Assembly (NCBI RefSeq): GCF_001411555.2
Contig: NC_049903.1
Location: 13,993,234 to 14,057,233, forward strand
DNA: 64,000 bases
From: Juglans regia
Taxonomy: Eukaryota; Streptophyta; Magnoliopsida; Fagales; Juglandaceae
Direction: 5' to 3'
The notes beneath the pieces were generated by a model. The model did no database searches, was not told the DNA's origin, and was given only the letters and a program-made list of their open reading frames with translations. Positions 24,980 through 35,094 of this stretch are shown here, piece by piece; position 1 is the first letter of the stretch, and every line of letters starts with the position of its first letter. Position numbers and translations under genes: made by a program.

Positions 24980-25364
24980 TGTTGACCGATTCTTTCTCAT
25001 GAAGACGTTTGTGAGTGGGAGTCTATCATCTTAAGAGTCCTTTAAGTGGTCAAACACTCCTCCATTCAATTTAAATTGATCCCATGAAAATAGGATCACG
25101 TGGGACACGTAAACCCGAAATTTGATGGGAATTTCGGCTATAAATACATGTGTTTGGTCCCCAAACTCACTCACTCAATTCCCTTCGGTAATACACCATC
25201 TAAATAGAGTAGAGAAGAGTTTGGAAGAGCCAAACACAGTGAAAACCGAAACTTTTTCAGTGAATTGCATCAATGGCTGGAGGTAAGATTTCTTGGTATT
25301 AAACCCTTTAATTCTCGTTTCTAAAGTGTTATTCCGCATTAGAGAATTTTATTTAAGTCTAACA
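24980..25364 (+). repeat. 5' LTR
   Basis: 385 bp, TGTTGACC...TCTAACA. It contains a G-box CACGTG (25097-25102), an ACACGT (25105-25110) and a TATA box TATAAATA (25139-25146). This suggests transcription starting near 25170-25180. An ATG at 25273-25275 lies in the transcribed part and is followed at once by a splice donor. Confidence 0.97.
25097..25146 (+). promoter_or_regulatory. LTR promoter: G-box/ABRE-like pair and TATA box
   Basis: A perfect CACGTG is followed three bases later by ACACGT, and TATAAATA lies about 30 bp downstream. Such ACGT cores bind bZIP/bHLH factors and often confer ABA or stress response. Induction of this element is an inference. Confidence 0.65.
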
Positions 25365-28300
25365 GTTGGTATCAGAGCATTAAAATCCTCTGTCTTGATG
25401 TTTAAATACAAAAACCCGAGTTCCTCTGTTTTTTGGCCGTGAATTGAAAATTTTTTTTGGGTTTTGATTTTGGACGTTTTTAATTTGAAAGAAGTTTAGA
25501 AATCATATAGAAATATTTTTTCTAAGCTTTCTGTGATTAAAAACATCATTTTTGACGTGAAAAAACACTGTAAAACGCGAAAATCGCGCTGCGTCTGGAG
25601 GTAGAAGACGACGCGAACGACATGTCGTTTTCAGGCTTGTTGAAAACGACATGTCGTTTTCAGCAGCTTATGTTTCATTCGGTTCTGCTAAACGACAGGT
25701 CGTTTTCAACTTTGATGAAAACGACATGTCGTTTAGCATTAGGTTCTCTACTCCCGTATACCGCTAAACGACACGTCGTTTTCAATTTAATGAAAACGAC
25801 ATGTCGTTTTACTTCGGAGGCCGTTCAAGTGTAATGACAAAAACGACACGTCGTTTTTCAATTGATGAAAACGACATGTCGTTTTATTCGGTAGTCGTTT
25901 ATCAAGCCTGAAGGTAAACGACATGTCGTTTTGAGTTTCAGTAAAACGACATGTCGTTTAGAGGCTGTCTGTGTTTTAAGAAATGGGCAAAACGACACGT
26001 CGTTTTTTCCTTCTTGAAAAAACGACCTGTCGTTTACTTGGTGAAAAAAAAAAAAAAAAAAAAAAATTTCCCATTTTTAAATGGGTTGAATAGTGGGTTT
26101 TTGGGTTTATGCCCATTGTGCTTATAATTTTTTATTTTTATTTTTAATTATATGCATTGAGGATATTTGTTTATTATGCTCATATTTAGTTTGCATAAAT
26201 TGATTAATTTTTGCTTTTTACATGCAATTTTTGATGAGTATATAATTTAGAGCATGAGATTAAATGTTATGCATAATATTATAATCTAGATTGTGCAATA
26301 TTTATGCTTATATTATGAATCTTTTGTGCATAGTTATAACATGTGAGTATTAGTTAAAATTATGTAATTCATAATATTAAGCTAGTCTTATGCAATTTAA
26401 ATGTCTAGTGATCCATATAGTTTCATGTTAATTAGAGAATAGCCACAGCATCTTTAATTAAGTAAAATTATAATGATTGATTAGGATCACATAAGGAATA
26501 TTAGACATTAATTGTAATTAATTATACATAAATATAATAAATTTTATCCCACAGGAATTTTTATTATATTTATATTATTAATTAGGATAAAATATCAAGT
26601 TATTCATAAATTACCCACAGGAATTATGAATGAAGTAAATAATTTGATAGTTTTATCATAAAAGTCTAAGATAGAATACACATGAAATTCATAATATATC
26701 CTTTAGAATTATGAATTAAGTAATAATATTGATAAAATTCTATCATATAGATTAATTGGATCTACTGGTATTAAAATTTAGCCCACAGGCAATTTTATGT
26801 CCTTAGATTCAATTTTTAGGCATGATTTACATTGGTAAAACATGAATATTTATTTAGGCCTCAATTTTAACATAAACATGTAATCTATATGCAGTTTCAC
26901 AACCTACAAATTTCTCTGATATTCGTTATGATATCCCTGAACTTAAGGGAGATAACTATAAGGTCTGGAAGGAGAGAATTCTTCTTCATTTAGGGTGGAT
27001 GGATATAGATTATGCTATTAGGAAAGACGAACCACCAGCTGTAACTGATACCAGTAATGCAGCAGACATCGCACTTTATGAGCGATGGGAGCGATCTAAT
27101 CGCCTAAGCATGATATTCATTAAGACTAGAATATCAGCTGGTATTCGTGGTTCTGTCGATCAGCATGAAAAGGTCCGAGACTTGCTAAAAGCCATTGATG
27201 AACAATTTGTCACTTCAGACAAGGCTCTAGCAAGCACCCTAATTATGAAGTTCTCATCCCTAAGACTCACCAGTGTGAAAGGTGTGCGTGAGCACATCAT
27301 GCAAATGAGGGACAATGTGGCTCAATTGAAGAAACTCGAGGTTGAAATGTCGGAGTCCTTCCTAGTGCACTACATCCTGAACACACTCCCGCATCAATAT
27401 GGACCCTTCAAAATCTCTTACAACACACATAAGGATAAATGGTCAATTAATGAACTCATGACCATGTGTGTTCAAGAGGAAGGGAGACTGATGATGGAAC
27501 AGGGTGAAAGTGCAATGCTGGCAACGCATGGAAAGGGCAAAAATCAAGCCAAACTGAAGGGAAAAGGCAAAATACCTCCGCAAGGTGGTATTAAGAAAGA
27601 TTCCAAGTGTTTCTTCTGTAAAAAGAAGGGACACATGAAGAAGGAATGCGCCAAATTCCAGAAATGGCTTGCAGACAAAGGTAATTCGACCTCACTTGTT
27701 TGTTATGAATCTAATATGGTTAATGTCAATATTAACACATGGTGGATTGATTCTGGATCAACAATCCACATTTCGAATTCCTTGCAGGGTTTGCAAAACC
27801 TAAGGAAGCCAGTGGGAAGTGAGCGAAGCATCTTATCAGGAAACAAGATGGGCTCGCATGTGGAAGCTGTTGGAACTTGCTATTTAATTTTATCTAGTGG
27901 TTTTGTTTTAAAGTTGGAGAAGACCTTTTATGTTCCAAGTTTTTCTAGAAACTTGATTTCAGTTTCAAGACTAGTACCTTTTGAATATTCCTTTAATTTT
28001 TCAAATTCATCATTCAGTTTATTTTATAAATCTGATTGTGTTGGGAATGGTACTTTGTCTGATGGTCTTTACTGCATTAATTTACAAAACAATACCACTT
28101 ATGATTCAATGCATGTTCACACTGGCACTAAAAGATGTGTTATTAATGAGGATTCCTCTAAATTATGGCACCGGAGATTAGGCCATATCTCCATAGATAG
28201 GATTAAAAGATTAGTAAATGAAGGGGTACTTAATACTCTAGATTTTTCTGATTTTGAGACTTGTGTGGACTGCATAAAGGGAAAGCAGACCAACAAGTCA

Positions 28301-30958
28301 AAGAAAGGTGCCAATAGGAGTTCAGACATATTAGAGATCATACATACTGATATATGTAGTCCAGACATGGACTCATATGGTCAGAAATACTTCATCTCTT
28401 TTATAGATGATTACTCACGATATATGTATCTCTACATGCTTCATAACAAGAACGAAGCATTAGATGCCTTTAAAATCTTTAAGGCTGAAGTAGAGAAACA
28501 ATGCGGTAAACAAATTAAGATCGTGAGATCAGATAGAGGTGGAGAATATTATGGTAGATACACTGAGAATGGACAAGCACCTGGGCCATTTGCAAAGTTT
28601 CTTCAAGAGCATGGGATTGTTGCCCAATACACCATGCCTGGTTCACCGGACCAGAATGGTGTAGCAGAAAGAAGAAACCGAACATTATTGGACATGGTGC
28701 GGAGTATGCTTAGCAGCTCCAATCTTCCTAAATCATTGTGGGTTGAAACACTTAAGACGGCAGTGTATATATTAAACCGAGTTCCAACCAAGGCTGTTTC
28801 TAAAACGCCATTTGAATTATGGAAAGGTTGGAAACCGAGTTTGCGACATATGCGCGTTTGGGGATGCCCGTCTGAGGTGAGAATTTATAATCCACAAGAG
28901 AAGAAACTAGACCCAAGGACCATTAGTGGGTATTTCATTGGATATGCTGAAAGGTCTAAAGGTTATAGATTTTATTGTCCATCTCACAGTACTAGGATTG
29001 TGGAATCAAGAAATGCAAAGTTTCTTGAGAATGACTTGATCAGTGGGAGCGATCAAACCAGGAACATAGTTCCTGAGAATGATCATTCAGAATCTCAACC
29101 TTCCACTTCAAGTGATAGATTGGTTATTGTTTACAACACCCCTCAAGTACCAACTGGTGTTGAACTACCAATCATTGAAGTTCCACAAGTTGCTAACGAC
29201 ACTCTAGTAGATCAGGTAGTTCAAGAGTTGCCAACAACTTTTGAACAACCAGTTGAACCACATACTACTTCTCAGGAAGATGATGGTGCAACATTAAGAA
29301 GATCTGTTAGAGCAAGAAGATCAGCAATTCCTAGTGATTATGTTGTGTATCTGCAAGAATCTGACTATAACATTGGAGCCGAAAATGATCCCGAATTATT
29401 TTCACAAGCCATGAGTTGCAAAGAATCAGAATTATGGTACAATGCCATGAAGGAAGAGATGAATTCCATGAAGAGTAACGAAGTCTGGGATCTTGTTGAG
29501 TTACCTAATGGTGTAAAAGCCATTGGATGTAAATGGGTATTTAAAACCAAAAGAGACTCATTAGGCAACATTGAGAGATACAAGGCAAGACTCGTTGCTA
29601 AGGGATTCACTCAGAAAGAAGGAATCGATTACACGGAGACTTTCTCTCCCGTATCTAAGAAAGATTCCTTGCGTGTTATTTTGGCATTAGTAGCCCATTT
29701 TGATTTTGAATTGCAACAAATGGATGTGAAAACAGCATTTCTCAATGGAGATCTAGAGGAGGAGGTTTACATGAAACAGCCTGAAGGATTCCCCTCTAGT
29801 GATGGTGAGCAATTGGTTTGCAAGCTTAAGAAATCCATATACGGTTTAAAACAAGCATCTCGCCAATGGTATTTGAAATTCCATAATGTAATTTCTTCAT
29901 TCGGTTTTGTAGAAAACGTTATGGATCAATGTATATACCAGAAGGTCAGTGGGAGTAAAATATGTTTTCTTGTTTTATATGTGGATGACATTTTGCTAGC
30001 AACCAATGATAAGGGTTTGCTGCATGAAGTGAAACAATTCCTCTCTAAAAATTTTGATATGAAGGATATGGGTGAGGCATCTTATGTCATTGGCATTAAG
30101 ATCCATAGAGACAGATTTCGAGGCATCTTGGGTCTGTCTCAGGAAACCTATATTAATAAATTTTTGGAGAGATATCGGATGAAGGATTGTTCACCAAGTG
30201 TAGCTCCCATTGTGAAGGGTGATAGGTTCAATTTGAATCAATGCCCAAAGAACGACCTTGAAAGAGAACAAATGAAGAACATTCCATATGCTTCTGCTGT
30301 CGGAAGCCTAATGTATGCTCAGGTCTGTACAAGACCTGACATTGCATTTGCTGTGGGAATGTTAGGACGATATCAGAGTAATCCAGGTTTAGACCACTGG
30401 AGAGCTGCAAAGAAAGTAATGAGGTACCTTCAAGGGACCAAAGAATACATGCTTATGTATAGACGAACGGACAATCTGGAAGTAATTGGCTACTCAGATT
30501 CTGACTTTGCTGGCTGTGTTGATTCACGCAAATCAACATCAGGATACATATTTTTGATGGCCGGTGGAGCTATATCATGGAGGAGTGCCAAGCAGACTTT
30601 GACTGCCACTTCTACTATGGAAGCCGAGTTCGTCTCTTGTTTTGAGGCCACTTCACATGGTGTATGGCTTAAGAGTTTCATTTCTGGGCTTAGAATTATG
30701 GATTCAATCTCTAGGCCATTGAGAATGTATTACGACAATTCAGCTGCTGTTTTTATGGCTAAGAATAACAAAAGTGGGAGTCGGAGTAAACACATCGACA
30801 TTAAATATTTAGCCATAAGGGAACGTGTTAAAGAAAATAAAGTGGTCATTGAGCACGTAAGCACTGAACTAATGATCGCTGATCCTTTGACTAAGGGCAT
30901 GCCACCGTTGAAATTCAAGGATCATATAGTGAATATGGGACTTGGTTCCATTATGTAG
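25273..30958 (+). CDS. Copia gag-pol polyprotein, start exon in the LTR (1,357 aa if spliced)
   Basis: The frame is open from 26895 to the stop at 30958. Its first ATG (26999) falls after a conserved gag motif (LKGDNYKVWKERILLHLGW), so that ATG is too late. An ATG in the 5' LTR (25273) encodes MAG, and the next base is followed by the donor GTAAGA. The acceptor ATATGCAG ends at 26894. Joining 25273-25282 to 26895-30958 gives exactly 1,357 codons beginning MAGVSQPTNFSD. Approximate residues are: zinc knuckle CFFCKKKGHMKKEC 242-255, protease IDSGST 288-293, integrase HRRLGH near 427 with D-D-E near 487, 548 and 593, RT YVDDILLA near 1031, and RNase H with D, E and D near 1202, 1244 and 1282. 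No stop or frameshift was seen. The splice is inferred and not observed. Confidence 0.88.
25367..25378 (+). other. Primer binding site for initiator tRNA-Met
   Basis: TGGTATCAGAGC lies two bases after the 5' LTR and is the usual complement of the 3' end of plant initiator tRNA-Met. It marks the minus-strand primer site. Confidence 0.95.
25616..26036 (+). repeat. Array of 12 AAACGACATGTCGTTT palindromes in six ~75-bp units
   Basis: Palindrome centres are at about 25622, 25651, 25697, 25726, 25773, 25801, 25848, 25876, 25923, 25951, 25997 and 26027. Spacing alternates 28-30 and 46-47 bp. The second box of each unit is almost always CATG at its centre, while the first varies (CATG, CAGG, CACG). 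Within a unit the flank TTTTCA of box one pairs with TGAAAA before box two, so each unit can form one stem of about 20 bp with a short loop. Spacers between units are unrelated in sequence but equal in length. I know of no named element with this design. Confidence 0.93.
26043..26066. repeat. A tract after the palindrome array
   Basis: An uninterrupted run of about 24 A just downstream of the last palindrome, inside the leader. It could be a slippage-prone site or a trace of an earlier insertion. Confidence 0.9.
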
Positions 30959-31249
30959 TTTTCCATTGTATGAACAATGTTATTTTTTATGAAATTCTTA
31001 ATCATTTTGATGATCTTTTCTCATATTAATGTGCACCTTAATTTATTTTTGAGAAAATTTATCTGTATTGGACCAAGAATAAACATAGGGTTTATTCATT
31101 AAGAGATTGTTCCCACATAAATTGTAAAGAATGAATACATAGTAATACATGGAAGGTAATACTCGTCATTAGAGGACCTATCGCCATGATTCATGTATTT
31201 ATTACTTAAATGAAGATTATTGATGGGTTTAAGATCAGGAGTGTTGACC

Positions 31250-31260
31250 AAGTGGGAGAA
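31250..31260 (+). other. Polypurine tract
   Basis: AAGTGGGAGAA abuts the first base of the 3' LTR, the position required for priming plus-strand synthesis. Confidence 0.9.
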
Positions 31261-31645
31261 TGTTGACCGATTCTTTCTCATGAAGACGTTTGTGAGTGTG
31301 AGTCTATCATCTTAAGAGTCCTTTAAGTGGTCAAACACTCCTCCATTCAATTTAAATTGATCCCATGAAAATAGGATCACGTGGGACACGTAAACCCGAA
31401 ATTTGATGGGAATTTCGGCTATAAATACATGTGTTTGGTCCCCAAACTCACTCACTCAATTCCCTTCGGTAATACACCATCTAAATAGAGTAGAGAAGAG
31501 TTTGGAAGAGCCAAACACAGTGAAAACCGAAACTTTTTCAGTGAATTGCATCAATGGCTGGAGGTAAGATTTCTTGGTATTAAACCCTTTAATTCTCGTT
31601 TCTAAAGTGTTATTCCGCATTAGAGAATTTTATTTAAGTCTAACA
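31261..31645 (+). repeat. 3' LTR
   Basis: 385 bp, identical to the 5' LTR except for T instead of G at 31299. It is followed by the target duplication ATTTT at 31646-31650. Confidence 0.97.
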
Positions 31646-32009
31646 ATTTTACCATCTATATACACATGAGATTATTATATTATAAATTGTTGGTTTGTGA
31701 AAATAAAAATGAATATGATTTGTTAGAAGTTTTGAAGATTATGAAAATAAAATAAAAATTAATTAAAAAATATAAATAATAAAAAATAATAATATTTTAT
31801 TATTATAAAGAGTGTGATGACTAATTCAATGTAAACTTCAAGTTTTGAATGATTAGCTAAAGATGAAAAAGTTACATATTAGTTAAAATTTGAAAAATAG
31901 AATGATCAATCCAATACTAATGCTCTTAGATGGATTTTTGGGTTGAACCCGTTAAATGCCTGTTTCAACCAGACTAATGTTTAAAAGAAAAATTCAACTT
32001 AGGTGCAAT

Positions 32010-32202
32010 TTAGATAGTGAAATGAGATGGAATTATTTTATATGAAAGTTGAATAAAATATTGTTAGAATATTATTTTTTAATATTATTATAATTTTAAG
32101 ATTTGAAAATTTTGAATTATTTATTATATTTTATATAAAAATTGAGAAAAGTTCTAATAATAAGATGAGATGAAACATTTTTACTATCCAAACGGGCCTT
32201 AA
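32010..32202. mobile_element. Tourist-like MITE, family A copy 2
   Basis: Begins GGTGCAATTTAGATAGTGAA and ends ACTATCCAAACGGGCC, with TTA on both sides as a 3-bp target duplication. The interior contains AATAAAATATTGTTAGAATA, the family signature. Confidence 0.8.
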
Positions 32203-32339
32203 GCATACATATCAACCCTAGCCCCTAGCCCTCTCCATTCCCTTTGTCATCTCATTGCCTCTATTCGCCATCGCCTTCGTTCATCGTCACCTCCTTTACC
32301 CGTAGCCTTCATCCCCCTCCGTTTGTCATCGACTTATTC
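32203..32339. other. Pyrimidine-rich spacer, no gene seen
   Basis: CCCTAGCCCTCTCC-type sequence between the MITE and the broken Ty3 element. It is not recognisable as coding. Confidence 0.4.
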
Positions 32340-33008
32340 CTTCCCCTCAGTTTGTTGTCGGCTTATTCCGTCTCAGATTGTCATTCGATCTCTGGGAGAT
32401 ATTCAAACATCTTTCGATACTAAACAAAGTATCTCCATTGGCCACTCTAACCAAGAGTCCCTCTGTGGATTGTAACTGCAGATGCGCCCATTGCTGAATT
32501 GAGGGATCTATGAAATTATGTGTGCTCCTCGTATCGATGAGGATCACCACAACATAATCATTGACATGCCTCACAATGCACATAGTCTTGGGACTTGGAA
32601 AACCTGATAAAGCATGGATAGAGATTTCTGGTGCCGGTTCCAAATTCTCATCCTCCATGCCAGAGTGACTTACCTTCTCCTTCCAAAAGTGGTGGATGCA
32701 AATTGGGTTGCGGCTCCTCCTCTTCACTGGTAGGAGTGTAAATTTTAACCGAAAAATCGGTCTCTAAAATGCCAAAACAGGCTGGAACCCATCCGGTTCC
32801 AATTCTACGATTTTTAGAATCAGACCGGACCAAACCAGTTCACTATAATATATATTTAAATTAATTTTTTTAATAGTATATATAATATTTTTTATATTAT
32901 ATATAACAATATAAATTATAATTATATATAAGATATTATATAATTATCACTATGACCATATATTTTTATTTAGTATTACTATCACTAGTATTAGTATCAC
33001 TATATCAT

Positions 33009-34481
33009 AGAAAAATTGAGGTGTTGGAGGCAAGTTTAGGCAGAGGACCTTCTCTAATCTGGCGAAGTCTTATGGGATCTATGGAATTATTAAAGGAGGG
33101 ACTTGTTTGGAGGGTTGGAAATGGACAAAACATTCAGATATGGAGAGATAAATGGGTACCTAAGCAGTCTTCTTACATGATTCAATCACCAAATCAGATT
33201 CTAAATAAGGAAGCAAAAGTGGCAGAGTTAATTGATGAAGGAAAAAGGGGATGAAATGAGGATCTGGTTAGAAAAGTCCTTTGTGAAGAAGAAGCAGACC
33301 TGGTTTGCAGTATCCCAATCAGCCAATCAGGTTTACCTGACAAACGGATATGGGCTCCATCAAAGAAAGGGCTCTTTAGTGTAAAATCTACCTACCACCT
33401 GGAACTTAGTAGAAAAAGAAAGTTGGTTGGGGAAACTTCTTATGGAACAGAAGGTATAGAGGGCTGGAAAACTCTATGGGAGCTAACAGTGCCAGGGGTA
33501 GTAAAAGTCTTTATGTGGAAAGCTTTGAATAATTGCCTTCCGACAAGTAGAAATCTGTTCCAAAGAAGAGTGATTCAAAAGCCTTGCTGCCCAATATGTG
33601 TGAGGGAAGATGAAACTACAAGCCATGCTATGTGGTGTTGTCTAGCTGCTACAGATGTGTGGGCTGAGATAGGAAGCCCGGTACAAAAATGGAATTATGG
33701 TGAAGAAGACATGGGTTTAGTTTGGATCAAGATGGTGGAAAGACTAAAAAAGGAAGATCTGGAGTTAATTGCAACAATCATGAGATCTATCTGGATGAGG
33801 AGGAACAAGTTTGTTTTTGAAAATGTTTTCCTTAGCCCAGGTAAGGTCTTTAATCAGGCAAAAGCTAGTTTGGAGGAATTTAGACAAGCTCAAACTACAC
33901 TACAGGTCTGGCCAGGAAGAGAACAGTTTGATAGAGGTCGGGTGAGGTGGATTGCACCCAGGGAAGGTGAAGTAAAGATAAATTGGGATGTAGCTTTTGA
34001 CCAAAAAGAGAAAAGGATGGGGGCTGGTGTGATAATTCGAGATGTTGAAGGGGAAGTCCTTGCAGCTTTGAGTATGCCAAGATCGAATATACCTTCTCCA
34101 GGTATGGCTGAAGTAAATGCATTGTGGAGAGCACTGCAGTTGAGTGCTGAGTTAGGAATAAAGCATGCTACTTTTGAAGGGGATGTTTTGGAAATTATAA
34201 GGGCAGTAAATAGTAAAGATGAGAATTGGGAATGGAATGGCCAGAAGGTGGAGGACATCAAAACAATCCTTGCAAACAGATCTTTTTGGAAGGTCCAACA
34301 CACTTATAGGGAAGGAAACAAGGTAGCTGATTTCTTAGCAAAATTTGCTTTTTTTGTAGATGAGGTTTGGATAGAAGATGGCCCTGAGGGTCTTTACAGC
34401 TTTGTAATAGAGGACAAAATTGTAATGTCTGAGTTTAAATGAAATATAGATACTGAAGTTTGTTATCAAAAAAAAAAAAAA
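33009..34481 (+). mobile_element. 5'-truncated LINE inserted in the hAT element
   Basis: Flanked by the exact 16-bp direct repeat AGTATCACTATATCAT (32993-33008 and 34482-34497) and ending in an A tail (34468-34481). It carries the C-terminal third of an L1-type ORF2: the RT tail (WRVGNGQNIQIWRDKWVP), the zinc-knuckle zf-RVT (CCPICVREDETTSHAMWCC) and an RNase H domain. It is 5'-truncated, as LINE insertions commonly are. Confidence 0.95.
33423..34442 (+). pseudogene. LINE ORF2 C-terminus: zf-RVT plus RNase H
   Basis: 339 codons remain open. The zf-RVT motif CCPICVREDETTSHAMWCC lies at about residues 55-73. The RNase H fold starts near RWIAPREGEVKINWDVAFD (first catalytic D) at about 173-192, continues through ATFEGDVLEI, and ends TYREGNKVADFLAKF. 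The same frame continues upstream to 33009 except for one TGA at 33252-33254, where the family usually has TGG (Trp). Translation to the left is therefore stopped by a single base. Without reverse transcriptase and endonuclease this copy cannot move itself. No host use is indicated. Confidence 0.85.
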
Positions 34482-34495
34482 AGTATCACTATATC

Positions 34496-34497
<2 letters not shown>

Positions 34498-34536
<39 letters not shown>

Positions 34537-35094
34537 GTAGTAATAACACTATAATAGTATAACATATAGTATTAGTATATTATATATTATATTATACATA
34601 ATTTAGACTTTTAATTTAGATTTGTAATTTGATCAACTTTTAGACTTGTAATTTAGACTTTTGAACTTATTTTATTTCATAGCAAAATTTTCTTTTTATT
34701 GTAGATTTTTTTTTTTTCAATTTTTGTAGCAGTTATATTTATAGGATTATAGCAAATTTTTTTTATAGCAGATTTATTGTTTTTGTTTTTGTTTTATAGC
34801 AGTTTTTTATAGCAACATTTTTTTTACATAGTAGATTTTTTTTATAAATAATATTTTTGTAAATAGTAACAGATTTTTAATAAAATAGACTTTTTTAAAG
34901 CAGTTTTTTTTTTAATGAGAAATTTTCATTTTATTAAAATCGGGAAACGGAACCAAACCGAAAACTAGTTAAACCAGAGGTACCGGTTTAGGAGGGTAAT
35001 CGGTGCATAATTGATTTTGAAAAATGCAAAACCGGTGCATACCGGTTCTATCCTAAATTTTTTCTAAAATCGGACCAAACCGGTTACACCCCTA
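34498..35094. other. AT-rich right part of the hAT element
   Basis: Contains an (AT)n run after 34500, poly-T tracts separated by TATAGCA phrases, and the CCGGTTT-rich right end. No coding frame is seen. Confidence 0.7.

Larger units (their letters stand above)
25283..26894 (+). other. Putative intron of the retrotransposon leader
   Basis: 1,612 bp from GTAAGATTTC to CTATATGCAG. It contains the end of the LTR, the primer site, the palindrome array and an AT-rich segment with recurring CCCACAGGAATT-type phrases (about 26540-26790). Splicing would leave genomic RNA as the only form with these parts. Confidence 0.7.
24980..31645 (+). mobile_element. Young, apparently intact Ty1/copia LTR retrotransposon (6,666 bp)
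   Basis: The element is flanked by the 5-bp direct repeat ATTTT (24975-24979 and 31646-31650). Its LTRs are 385 bp, start TGTTGACC, end TCTAACA and differ by one base (25018 G, 31299 T). It has a tRNA-iMet primer site, a polypurine tract next to the 3' LTR and an uninterrupted gag-pol frame. The domain order is gag, protease, integrase, reverse transcriptase, RNase H, which is the copia order. The leader between primer site and gag is unusually long (1.5 kb) and carries an array of 12 palindromes. By sequence it could be autonomous. One LTR difference in 385 bp implies a recent insertion. Confidence 0.97.
24758..31925. mobile_element. 497-bp MITE split by an LTR retrotransposon
   Basis: The left part (24758-24979) starts GAGCATTGGTATTGGATT. 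The right part (31651-31925) ends AATCCAATACTAATGCTC. The direct repeat TTA flanks the whole. Removing the LTR element and one target copy gives 497 bp, which lines up with the uninterrupted 498-bp relative at 53351-53848. The TTA duplication suggests PIF/Harbinger-type mobilisation. Confidence 0.9.
32731..35094. mobile_element. Non-autonomous hAT element, 2,364 bp
   Basis: Flanked by the 8-bp direct repeat TTCACTGG (32723-32730 and 35095-35102). The terminal inverted repeats are TAGGAGTGTAA and TTACACCCCTA. Subterminal regions are crowded with CCGGTTT/AAACCGG motifs, as is usual for hAT transposase-binding ends. It encodes no transposase. About 1.47 kb of its length is a LINE inserted later. 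A related end starts at 37274. Confidence 0.95.

Noticed and set aside
25622..25834. Open frame across the palindrome array
   Set aside because: The frame is made by the repeat, has no domain and lies in a leader upstream of gag.
25616..26036. Resemblance of the palindrome array to a CRISPR array
   Set aside because: The spacing alternates, spacers are not uniform units, and it lies inside a plant retrotransposon leader without any cas-like gene.
33423..34442. A host RNase H or reverse-transcriptase-like gene
   Set aside because: Exact 16-bp target duplications and an A tail show it is the 3' end of a LINE.
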